From: Zelopaecilomyces penicillatus
Lineage: Eukaryota > Ascomycota > Sordariomycetes > Hypocreales > Pseudodiploosporaceae
Assembly (NCBI GenBank): GCA_005765155.1
Contig: VCCP01000004.1
Coordinates: 5,270,001 to 5,334,000, forward strand
DNA length: 64,000 nt
Direction of reading: 5' to 3'
Under the pieces are notes generated by a model that was not told the origin of the DNA, made no database searches, and worked only from the letters and a program-made list of their open reading frames with translations. Positions 11,471 to 21,022 of this stretch are shown piece after piece. The stretch's first letter is position 1; each line of letters opens with the position of its first letter. The position numbers were made by a program, and so were the translations under genes.

Positions 11471-13489
11471 TCATGCCGCGTCCTTGACCATAGCCCAGCA
11501 CTTGCGCATCCCCGTCCCCATAGACTCCTCTTCCGCATCCACAACCCACCGACTCTGCTTCCCGCAATCATCTGCATCATCTACATCATCCACCGTAAAC
11601 AAATGTACATGCATCGTCAACTTGATATGCGAAAACAGCCATGGCACGCTGCCCAACTCACCCACATGCTCAATATCAAGTGACCCTTGCTCACTACCTT
11701 TCTTGTTACTTGACAACAGACCCGATACATACGACTGCGCCATCTGCTTCCGCTGTTTCGCTGACATTCCTGTCTTAGTCTTGACAGGCTCCAAGATATG
11801 GCTCGGAAGCTCCCATAAACCCGCGAGGAGTCCCTTTTCAGGTCTTCGATGGATGAGGTAGCGCCCGTCGCTGCGGCGGCGGACGGCGCAGACGAGGGTT
11901 TCTTCCTCGCGGACGGCCTTTTTGACGACTTTGACGGGGAAGCGGCGGGCGTGGCTTGATATTATATCCATTTTTGCTTCTTCTGACTGCTTTGAGGGTT
12001 TTGGTATAGATGGAGAGGCTTTGGAGGCGGCGGCGGATCTTGTGAATGCGAATGCGGCAAACGCTTCTAGCGTAGACTGTTTTGCCGACTTGATACCTGT
12101 CTTGGCTGATGACGATGTTGCTGTCTTGGTTTTGGAAGCTTTGGGCGCATCTTCATCATCGCTGTCCAGCCCGTCCTCAAACGACTCACAAAGAATGCAT
12201 AGATCTTCAATGTCGACCATGCTGGGGGTATCCTTGGTCTTACTTGCCAGCGCCTGTCCCTCTTCATAGACGCGGCACGTCGAAGTTATAGGACACTTTG
12301 AGCAATTTGGCTTTGGTGTGCAGACTGTGCTGCCCAGCTCCATCAATGCCTGGCCCCAACGCCCCGGCCGGTCACTGATGATGGGCTCACCATCTGAGCT
12401 ATCCTCAGTGTTGTGGTTTTCTGTTTCGTCATCATCGCCATCCAGCGCTGCTGTAGCTTTGACCACAGCATCGGCCGCAGCCCAAATCGTGTCAATAACG
12501 GCCTTGTCCGTCTTGATGTTTCCGTGAATGCCCAGTTGCCGGCTTAGAACCCTCAGCACGTTTCCATCCACCATGGGCTCTGGACGACCAAACACAATTG
12601 ATGAGATGGCACCGGCTGTATATGGCCCAACACCAGGCATCTTGGCTTGCAGCTCCTTGGCAGACGCCGGCAACAATCCCTTCATGGCCGGGTCCTTGGC
12701 TGCGAGTTTAGCTCCCTCATGAATGCGAGTTGCTCGACTGTAATAGCCAAGCCCACTCCACGCTGCAAGAACATCTTCCGACTTGGCAGCAGCCAGGTCA
12801 TGGATCGTGGGCCATTTATCCATCCACTTGTTCCAATAGTCTATCACAACCGCAACACGCGTTTGCTGCAGCATGATTTCACTGATCCAGACCTCATACG
12901 CCCGCTTCTCAAGAATTTGCCTAAGCTCAGACGCATCCTCCACCTCGCGCGGGTTCACCCATGCTTTCCGCCAGGGCATAGACCGGCTCTCACTGACTGA
13001 ATCGAACCAGGAGAGAAGCGATCTGCGTCCATCACTGCCTCGCTGGCCGTCTAGGAGAAGAGGCCGGTGATACATGGCTGAGTGCTGGCGCGTTGGCGGA
13101 ACACACACATGATGAGCTCGCTCTGATGATATAGGGGCGGCTACAGAATGATTGCCAAAGAGGCGGCCGTGTAGAGCGGCGGCATCCTTGACCTTGGATG
13201 ACTTTGTAGAGGAGCGGGATGATGGCGCGGCTTTCCGCTTCCTGCTCCCACTCGCATCTGACTGTGCTTCTGAAGGTGTTTCCGCTGGAGGTGTAGCTTC
13301 ATCTGCATCATACTCAGATTCCTCGCTCCCACTGAACGACGCAGAGTAGTCGTCATTCTTGCGCGTTTGTCTGGCGGCTGCTGCTGCTGTTGCTGCTGCT
13401 GCTCGTCGTGGAAGACTTTGGCGGCCAACAGACGACGACGCCGCAGCAGCTGCCGCCGCCGGCAGCTTTTGGCGTTTGTTTGCCGGCAT
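11471..13489 (-). CDS. A/G-specific adenine DNA glycosylase (MutY/MYH type)
   Basis: A nuclear and/or mitochondrial base-excision repair enzyme that removes adenine mispaired with 8-oxoguanine. 672 residues, intronless. A low-complexity N-terminus rich in Ala, Ser and charged residues (1-150) contains two poly-Ala tracts encoded by GCN repeats. The HhH-GPD domain follows: catalytic Glu204 in SEIMLQQTRV, helix-hairpin-helix MPGVGPYTAGA near 284-294, and catalytic Asp308 in PMVDGNVLRV. The iron-sulfur ligands are Cys390, 396, 399 and 405. After an acidic linker, a C-terminal Nudix-like domain (about 520-660) containing GLLAGLWELPS should recognise 8-oxoG. The open frame extends six codons upstream to a TTG; the ATG at 13489 is taken as start. 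The first Cys spacing is C-X5-C instead of the usual C-X6-C (see findings). Confidence 0.92.
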   Translation of the reverse strand: MPANKRQKLPAAAAAAASSSVGRQSLPRRAAAATAAAAARQTRKNDDYSASFSGSEESEYDADEATPPAETPSEAQSDASGSRKRKAAPSSRSSTKSSKVKDAAALHGRLFGNHSVAAPISSERAHHVCVPPTRQHSAMYHRPLLLDGQRGSDGRRSLLSWFDSVSESRSMPWRKAWVNPREVEDASELRQILEKRAYEVWISEIMLQQTRVAVVIDYWNKWMDKWPTIHDLAAAKSEDVLAAWSGLGYYSRATRIHEGAKLAAKDPAMKGLLPASAKELQAKMPGVGPYTAGAISSIVFGRPEPMVDGNVLRVLSRQLGIHGNIKTDKAVIDTIWAAADAVVKATAALDGDDDETENHNTEDSSDGEPIISDRPGRWGQALMELGSTVCTPKPNCSKCPITSTCRVYEEGQALASKTKDTPSMVDIEDLCILCESFEDGLDSDDEDAPKASKTKTATSSSAKTGIKSAKQSTLEAFAAFAFTRSAAASKASPSIPKPSKQSEEAKMDIISSHARRFPVKVVKKAVREEETLVCAVRRRSDGRYLIHRRPEKGLLAGLWELPSHILEPVKTKTGMSAKQRKQMAQSYVSGLLSSNKKGSEQGSLDIEHVGELGSVPWLFSHIKLTMHVHLFTVDDVDDADDCGKQSRWVVDAEEESMGTGMRKCWAMVKDAA

Positions 13490-14127
13490 TTTGGATTTTT
13501 GCTTCAAAGTATGGTGTTACATGTATTCGTACAGATTCATTTTCTTAGTCCTCATATCACGATGCCTGCATTTGTCACGCTTCAATTAACTTTGTACTTA
13601 ATTTTAGGGGTTGGAGAGTTGCTTTTTCTTTGGAAGGTCTGGCTGCGGTTGACGCGTCTGAGAAGCGCGAAGTGCACGGGCCAGTTACAGGGCTAAGTGT
13701 GTGTGCCTAACGCGCAAGGCAACCTTTTGGTACAACTTGAATTACAGTGCTTCGCATCTTTTGTAGAAAATTGAGACAGAGGCTTCAAAATAACAGTTTG
13801 TAACATTCCATGGTCTTTGCATTCGTCATCGTCTCAAGGAGTACATCCTTTTGAGCGCATCTTATAGCAACGTACAGCGGTTTATCTACCCAGTCGCCCT
13901 GCCCGCCCAATCATCTCCGTGAGGAGAGAACATGCGTGGGATGGCTCAATCTAGCCCTTCCAAATGACTCGAGGACACTGCTGACCTTCCACTCTGTCCC
14001 ATCTCTTCACCACTGATCACTGACTAGTGTCGCTCAAACGTTCAGTTCCTTGCTCATACCCGTATCTGAAACTCTTTTCATGCTCTTTTTTTCTTTCTTT
14101 TTCATTTCATTCTCATCTGCCTGCCCC
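13490..14127. other. Intergenic region, no gene seen
   Basis: This is the MutY promoter and the 3' flank of the DUF1304 gene, both on the minus strand. Pyrimidine-rich sequence lies near 14085-14120. I see no supported gene. Confidence 0.5.
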
Positions 14128-14493
14128 TCAAAGCCCGAACAGCACCGCAAAAGCGGACAGCGTAGCGGGAACGGTCTGGATGAAGAAGATCTTGGTATTG
14201 GCCGTAGCAGCGCCGTAGACGCCGGCGACGCCGACGCAGCCCAGGAAGAACAGGCGCAGCTGATTCGAGAACTCCTCGGAAGGGTGCAGCAAGCTCCAGG
14301 CGAGGCCGGCAGCCAGGAAGCCGTTATAGAGGCCCTGGTTGGCGGCCAGCGCCTTGGTCTGCTCGGCGAAATCGGGCTTGAGCTTGAAGGCCTTGTGGCC
14401 GCGCGGGGTGTTCCAGAGGAACATTTCCAGGACGAGGATGTAGCCGTGGAGAGCGGCGACACCGCCGGTGGTGAGGTTGGAGATGAGGCCCAT
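14128..14493 (-). CDS. DUF1304-family small integral membrane protein
   Basis: A 121-residue hydrophobic protein with about four membrane helices: GVAALHGYILVLEMFLW, then after the loop NTPRGHKAFKLKP the segment GLYNGFLAAGLAWSLL, then LRLFFLGCVGVAGVYGAAT, and finally a C-terminal helix ending AVLFGL. The loop NTPRGHKAF and the NQGLYNGFLAAGL block are characteristic of DUF1304, a family of bacterial and fungal membrane proteins without a defined biochemical function. It is intronless and of usual family length. The ATG at 14493 is immediately preceded, on the coding strand, by a (CA)n repeat that would form the 5' leader. I do not assign a function. Confidence 0.85.
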   Translation of the reverse strand: MGLISNLTTGGVAALHGYILVLEMFLWNTPRGHKAFKLKPDFAEQTKALAANQGLYNGFLAAGLAWSLLHPSEEFSNQLRLFFLGCVGVAGVYGAATANTKIFFIQTVPATLSAFAVLFGL

Positions 14494-14520
14494 TGTGTGT
14501 GTGTGTGTGTGTGCGTGTGT
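14493..14520. repeat. GT/CA microsatellite abutting a start codon
   Basis: An almost perfect (TG)n run, interrupted by one GC, lies directly next to the start codon of the DUF1304 gene. On the mRNA strand it is a CA-rich leader. Length variation would alter the 5' untranslated region. Confidence 0.85.
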
Positions 14521-15849
14521 GATATGTGGGTTGGTTGGTGGGTATCTTTAAGGCTAAAGGTTGCCAGTCGTCTGATGATCAAAGGAGCGAATTGCGAGCC
14601 AAGTTTGTCTTTCTAAAAGCAAAGAGAAGAGGAAACTCTTGTAGGTGGGAAACGCAAAGCTTAAAAAGAATTCCAACAAACACACACACACCATGCCATG
14701 AGTCGGGGTAGGCGATTGAAAACCTGTCCTAGCTGACACCAATTGTCATCCTGCAACCTTAATTTGATAACCCCCCCCCCCCCCCCCCTCCATCCATCCC
14801 AATTGTAGCCAAGAGGTGCCCTAGCCTTCCTACTACTACTAGTCAGGGCGCGTGAGATTTGGTACTTGTTGTCGTTATGCATTGCCAGCCCGTTAATTGA
14901 ATCCTTCCCGCCATGTCATCCATCGTTATGTTTGGTCGTTATGGTGCTTTAACCGCGTGGGATTGCCGAGGTGTCTAATGCCGTATTTCGGTGCAAGTAT
15001 TAGGAATATAGAGTGTCACAAGTCAATAGTTTGTCCCCATTCTCCTCGCTCTAATCGGATTATGCGCATGTTAGTGCGAATTGGAAGGGATTGGTTGCGT
15101 GGATTGCATGGATTTACTAGAGTCAGCTTGGTGTAGCTAGTTTGCGTTTTGTCATGAGAGTGGGCGTCTAGGTTCCCTGCCCATCGAGCCCTTCTAGAAC
15201 TCAATGAGAATTAGGGCGATAGGCACCTAACAGCGCTTCCCTAGGATGCACGGAAGATGGCCCCGGCACTCGGATCCGTTCGGCCTCGGCGTCGCTGCCT
15301 GTCCGGATACTCCATGGCCCGGCGATGATGTGCATTGGGATGTATTTTGCGGTATTAATGTTTTACTGGTCCACTACTGTAGGTACTGTACTCTGTAACA
15401 GTTGACCCTGCATGTTCTGACTAGCCCATCATCAGCGACGGCGGAGGAATTACTCGTGCATCCTAAGTGTACGTGTCAGACACAAAGTACTCAAGTGAGC
15501 TAAGAATGTGTCCATGACCAAGTCTCTTCACCTGTCTTGTACAGAGCATGATGTAAAGAGAAGAAATTCCAATTCCATATCTATGGTGTTGCCTTCTTCT
15601 GGGACCTGCGCAAGCGGCCATCATGCCTTTCAACTTGAAACTGGTGCTGGCTGTCTATTGGCCCATGTCACAGCCCCAGCCTTCAGCTCAGCCTTGCTTC
15701 GCCCTCCCACCACTTCACTGGAGATGCTTCCACAACCACCTGAGTGTCTGTCTGCCTTGGCTGCCACCTGAATGGTGACCGTCAAAACAACAGCAATTAT
15801 GATATCCATTGGATCTGAACCGTCTTGAGTCTCCTATGAATCTCTAATA
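14521..15849. other. Intergenic region between divergent genes, with poly-C tract
   Basis: This lies between the DUF1304 gene (-) and the HeLo/Cdc24-like gene (+), so it contains both promoters. It includes an 18-base C run at 14771-14788. I see no gene; the open frame at 15508-15771 has no domain. Confidence 0.5.
14771..14788. repeat. Poly-C tract (18 C)
   Basis: A run of 18 C, of equal counted length to the G run at 782-799. The exact length may be a sequencing uncertainty. Confidence 0.85.
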
Positions 15850-18091
15850 ATGGACCCTCTAAACGTCGCCGCGTCCATCACGGGTCTCTCCTCCGCTACA
15901 GGCCAAGTCGCCAGATTGCTCGCTCCCTACATCGCGGCCGCGCAGGACACACCCAAGATTGCGCACCTCGTGCACGATGAAGTGCAGAATACTGGCATCA
16001 TTTTAGCCTCGCTGCAGCGCCTGACGAGTTGCCTCGCGTCTGGCTCGGCCCGCCACGCCACGTTGCTGTTGGTGGACCACATCGTTGCCGTTCTTACCGA
16101 TGGCGTTCTCCTCTTCTCGGAGCTTGAGACGGAGCTGGGCTCGCTGCCGCCTCGTGACCCTTCTGGACAGCGACCTGCTTTGCGGTACCGCCTGCAGTGG
16201 GCGAGTAAGGAAAGCGCGTTTGCTGCTCTTTTGACGAGGCTGCAGGCGTTTAAAGCGTCCATGACGCTGATGCTTATGATTCTGAAGAGGTGAGCCTGAC
16301 ATGTACGGTTATATAAACAGTCAAATCTGACTTTCATCTCCAGTGATTCCGATATGAATGCTGCAGAGCATCAGCAAGAACTCAATGCCAATGTCAGCAG
16401 GCTTCTGGAAAGTAACATGGCTTTGTCACGCCGCTTGATGAACCTTGAGGATGCATTTGAAACGAGAGCTATGGGATCTCGGCCAGGGAGTCCTGCAGGC
16501 ACCACTCTCTGCGATGTGCCCCAATTCGTACCCCTATGCGATGAAATAGAGTCTTCATCTAGTCCGCAGGATCCTGAAAGTCCAGCATGTGATAAACCAC
16601 ATCTCTCAAGTGTCCCAGAAACCGGCATACCCACCTTCAATTATGAAGAAGACCTCGAAGCTTCGCACGTCTACCGCCGAGCCCAGCGCGACACAATGGA
16701 TTTTTCTTTCCGCAGCTCCATAGCGCGCACCAACGCTTGGTCGACGTTCTCGGGACTGAGTCTGGCAGACGTGTCCGTCATGGCTGTCATTGCGTTGCCA
16801 GTCTATCAAGAAGACCTGAAGAATGCCAATCATTACGACTTTGGGGACGGCTCGCAACCTATAGCCGCCGCTGCTGCCGCGGCGCAACTTCGACCTGCTT
16901 GCCACAAGCGGCCCATTTTGCATGAGTGCTTGGAGATTGAGCTACAGCTGAGGCAGATTTCGGGGTTTCCTGAGCTGTTTGATGATGAAGCGAGCCACTG
17001 CGACGATGCGTTTTCTGCACTTTGGGCGGTTTTGCGGAAAGGATATCCTCTCTTGATGCTTCTGAATACGTTGGATAGCCGCTGGGGCCATTCTGAATTT
17101 TTGGAAAGGTCTCTGGCGCGGCGAGATGCTCTTGGGAAACACTACGTAGCGCTGTTTTTGAGGGCTTGCGCTAATGATCTGGATTTCCCGGTTGGTGATT
17201 TGTTTACTGTGCTTGAGTTGATTGGAGATGACTGCTGGGGCTTTTTCAAGGTTAGTACCTCACAAGAATGCAGAGATCAAGGTGGTCTTATCATGTGCTG
17301 AAACTGATACTGTGGATGTTTAGGTCATTGCTGTTGTTTCGTGCATCTTGGATAAGCTCGTCGAGCTCAATATTGTTGAAGCTGTCGACGTCACAAACTC
17401 GCTCCCAACCAAAGCAGGATGCAGCCCTAAGGAATCTCGAGCCGAAACCTTGGTCGAGAATTTCCTCACAGAGCAAAGGGCTTTCGTTGCAAATCTGGAG
17501 AATCTCGCCAGCATCAAATCTCAGATCGAAGCTCAGGGACAGCTTTCTCGAGACCAGGTTCACATTATCTTTGGCGGACCCCTCACTCTTGCCGTGGTCA
17601 ACTTTCACATACGACTTTTGATAAAGATGGAGAAGAATGCACAGCTGCCTCTCCGGGATCAACGGTGGGAACCAGTCTTTTTACAGTACTCAGATGATTC
17701 CAACCTAGAGAGCTCTTTCATCTTTAATGAGCGAAGGGCACGGGATGCTATATGTTCATGTTTGGAGAAGAGGATGCGTGATCAACTAAGCCATTTACTG
17801 CTTACGTGCCTTGCGCTTGTACCTATAGTGTCTTGGCGATTATCAAAATACCCAGCTTTTCTTCAGGTGAGTGAAACATCGTAGTGTTTGCGTGAGTTGA
17901 ACCTTGAAAGGGATTGTGTTTTCTAACTTGTTGACTAGGATTTGCAAAAGCAAGCCATCTTTTCTAGTGGTCAGCATGATGACTTGCAAAAGGCATGGAG
18001 TTGCCTGCACAATACCCTGGACAAGGTCAGCAAGGATATTCGAAGAGAGCCAGTGGGCAAGAAGTTGTCAAAGTTTCTAGATTTCCTTTGA
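15850..18091 (+). CDS. HeLo-like N-terminal domain fused to Cdc24-type CH and DH domains
   Basis: Four exons join in frame (15850-16289, 16344-17250, 17324-17866, 17939-18091) to give 680 residues. Residues 1 to about 150 (MDPLNVAASITGLSSATGQV...) match the fungal N-terminal domain of STAND/NLR-like proteins (Helo_like_N, also called the azaphilone protein L N-terminal type). A Ser/Pro-rich linker follows. Residues about 335-465 resemble the Cdc24 calponin-homology domain, with the RKGYPLLMLLNTL and LFTVLELIGDDCWGFFKVIAVV blocks. Residues about 488-670 resemble a Dbl-homology (RhoGEF) domain, with RAETLVENFLTEQRAFV and near its end RLSKYPAFLQDL. The protein stops soon after the DH helices: the PH and PB1 domains of true Cdc24 are absent. 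It could be a Rho/Cdc42-pathway regulator, a decoy, or a cell-death-type protein; GEF activity is unproven, and the usual QR before KYP is replaced by WRLS. Confidence 0.78.
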
Positions 18092-21022
18092 GGAGTTCCA
18101 GACTGGGAGATTTTTATCTATAGAGGTTGGCACTGCCATCAGAGAGCCACCACCTCCGAAGACGTCCATTTGGACAGACGATATTGCTATGGCATTCCGT
18201 TACCGCGCCTTTTCGAACATCTTGCCTATACCAAGACATACGACAGGGGTTTGGATTAACATCTGAATGATATAAGGGTACATACAGGGTCACTGTCTCA
18301 ACGCCATGATCGAGACTCCCGCCCTGTTGACTGGACAAGCAACACAATGCGACGTAGACCCAGCTCGGCGGGACTGCCAGCAGCATGGTTGGGCCGGCGG
18401 ACGATGAATTGATGCACGAGTTTAGCATGACAAGCCTAAGCAGAGTCGCATTGGAAGTGGGGGGCTGTGAATTAAAAAAAGTCAACGTGCGGAGAAGGTA
18501 ACATGATGCAGATGGGGATGGGGATGGGGAAGTGGAGGAGACGGTTCTGGGGAAGCTACATGATCCCGTCTGTGAGTACATGGAGGATACCGGTAGTGGT
18601 TGGGTGGGTTGACGTCTATTTGAAGCTACTAGTTATTACTGTACATCCACAGGATGACATGTATGTTGGACGTTCGTCATGACTGATGAGATCGGGAGGA
18701 GGCGGTTTTTGTTGGCGCCGCCTCGCATCTTCCGTGGGGGGCAGAAGCGTCTTGGCTAGATGTCTTGTGGATTGTGTGGCGCACCCAACACACACTGGGG
18801 CATGGGGGGCCTTGGCATAAGAATGAAGGGCAAAACCGCCGCCGACTGCGCCGAAGCAGACATTTTTGGAGATGGGTGTATCATCAGTTGCCGTGGAGTT
18901 GTTATTAGTCAATGGCTCGGCAGGGTAGGGTTGCATCCGCCCGTTATCAAAGCTAGGCTGGAGTGTGGGAGTTTTACTGAATGAGAAGCTGCTGCTAAAT
19001 AAAAGAAACTTGACGTGAAATAGCCTTGTGGGGACGTTTGATGAATCTCGGGGATCGCTGCGACGGCAAAGGCAATTTTAAGTGCTTGCAAACGAGTCAG
19101 ACAGGGTCATGGCGGCCCTATTCAGGATACAATTCTCGAGGGAAAATGAGCTTGGCTATGGCTTTTGTCTTTTGACAGCGAGTAACGAGTAATTAGCTAC
19201 CGCGTGGATAGGCTGTGGCAAAAGACTATTGAAACATTTGTGATTGACATGAGATGGGCTTGATGGAGGAGAGTAAGTAGCTGTGTTGATGGAGTAGGTG
19301 TGCTGCCGGTGACTTACCCTGGCAGGCCGGCATCTGCAGAAAGCGGCTTGGCGATTCAGGTATAGGTCGATTACCCCGTATCTCTACTGAGTTTATGGAG
19401 CACATGGAGTAGAGTTGTCTTTGAGTGAGCAACCCTGGCTGAGCGTGGGGTGGTCAGCGAACAAGCCAGGACACACGTTACACTCTATTTATTAACGTGC
19501 CCGTGGATCCCTGGTTGATTGACGACTGAGGCTTTTTGTGGCTTTTGGTTCGGTAGGTGAAGGAAGTCGGATGAATAGCCGAGTTTAAAGGCATGTAAAG
19601 TGCCAAGGGAAGGTACTCATATTGTGTGGTTTGACGACAGCAGTGGTTTACAATGAGAAGGTTTATGTAGTATGTTGCTTTCTTTGTGAATAAGCATTAA
19701 GAGTGCTTGTTTGTACGTTGGGAATTGTTGCCCATAATAAATCAACACTGGGTGAGATGCTGGGGTGTTAACGACGATGGTGGTGATGACAACAACAATG
19801 ATGATCCAGAAGCTGTAATCTGGGGCACCCCATTCTCCAACTCCTGCTAGCATGGCAAAACAACCGACGGGGCTCGAAAGCTTCCAACCTACCCGTTTGA
19901 GCTATTCCATAGAGCGAGCCGTTTCCCCTCTTCTCCCCATACAGGCGCAGCATCCGGATTTCGCACCCCCACAGAGATGGTTCACCCACCAAAGTCAGCA
20001 ATTGTGCGGAGATCTAGAGTCCACACAAGCGAGGAACAAAGAGATGGATACTCATGGCAAGCTGAGACGGCGAATTTGTGTGTACAGTACAGTATACTGC
20101 CTCGGTGAACGGTGGGTCGGGAGCTTTCCATATGCATCTGCTGCGCTGTTGCATCTGCACTTTGTTGTCCAGAGACCTGTTTGTTGGTGGGGGTCAGTCT
20201 GTGGCTGAAATGCTACGAGTCCAGCGGGATGGCTGGCGCCTGTACTGCTGGGAGGGGGGTTCAGATTAGCGGGTTTCTAGGGGTTCCATGGCTGTTCTAT
20301 GTTTGGGGTACCTGGGCGCCTGTATTACAGCGGTTTGCACGCTATTGGTGAAGTGGTGTTTGTACGTAGTAAGAACACAATTGGCATGGATGAATTATGG
20401 AAGGAACGAGCTGGGCACAACCACCAACAACGTCATCTTCCCAACCAACAGCAACATCTCATCTCCATACGCAACTACACTCGTCGGTACACCTACTCCT
20501 ACACCTACACTGTTTCTATACAGTACACGAGCACCACCAACTATCATCATACAGCCTCGCTCTGTCGACCGCTAGCGTCACCCTCGCAGCCTGACAATGC
20601 TGGTCTTGGGTGGGGGGTTCCGCTAGGGGATGGCAACGGGGGGTTAAAGTGACACTGCAGCGACGGACGCAAGGAATGGACAGGCTCTCGCTTTCCAACA
20701 AAGTCTCGAAGCCAGGCAGGGTTTTTGGCAAGTCTTGTTTTTGCTGCAATGGGAGCTAATCAGATACAAACAGGCCCGTTCCACCCTGGCTGTCGTGGGG
20801 ATCTGGGCAAAGCTTGGGGGGTAGCTCGTTAATTAACCTTAGCTTTGCCCTGCCCGTGTGTTCATCCGCCCTCAATCCATACTTAAGTCCATTGGTCGCC
20901 TGTCGATCTTGGGGTTTTTACTTTTCTTCACTCTGTCTCTGCAGTGAACAGCAGCTACGAAAACCGTCATCCCCGGGCATAATTGAATCTCTTGCTACCG
21001 ACAGAGGCTCGAATTCTTCATC
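18092..21022. other. Long intergenic region, no supported gene
   Basis: About 2.9 kb. At its left end an open frame in another phase (18087-18266) overlaps the end of the previous gene (see findings). It contains a GGGGAT-type repeat near 18510-18530. The right end is the sugar-transporter promoter and leader. Minus-strand frames such as 18114-18581 lack coding features. Confidence 0.5.

Noticed and set aside
18114..18581. 155-codon minus-strand open frame after the Cdc24-like gene
   Set aside because: No domain; it overlaps the 3' flank of a well-supported gene and looks random.
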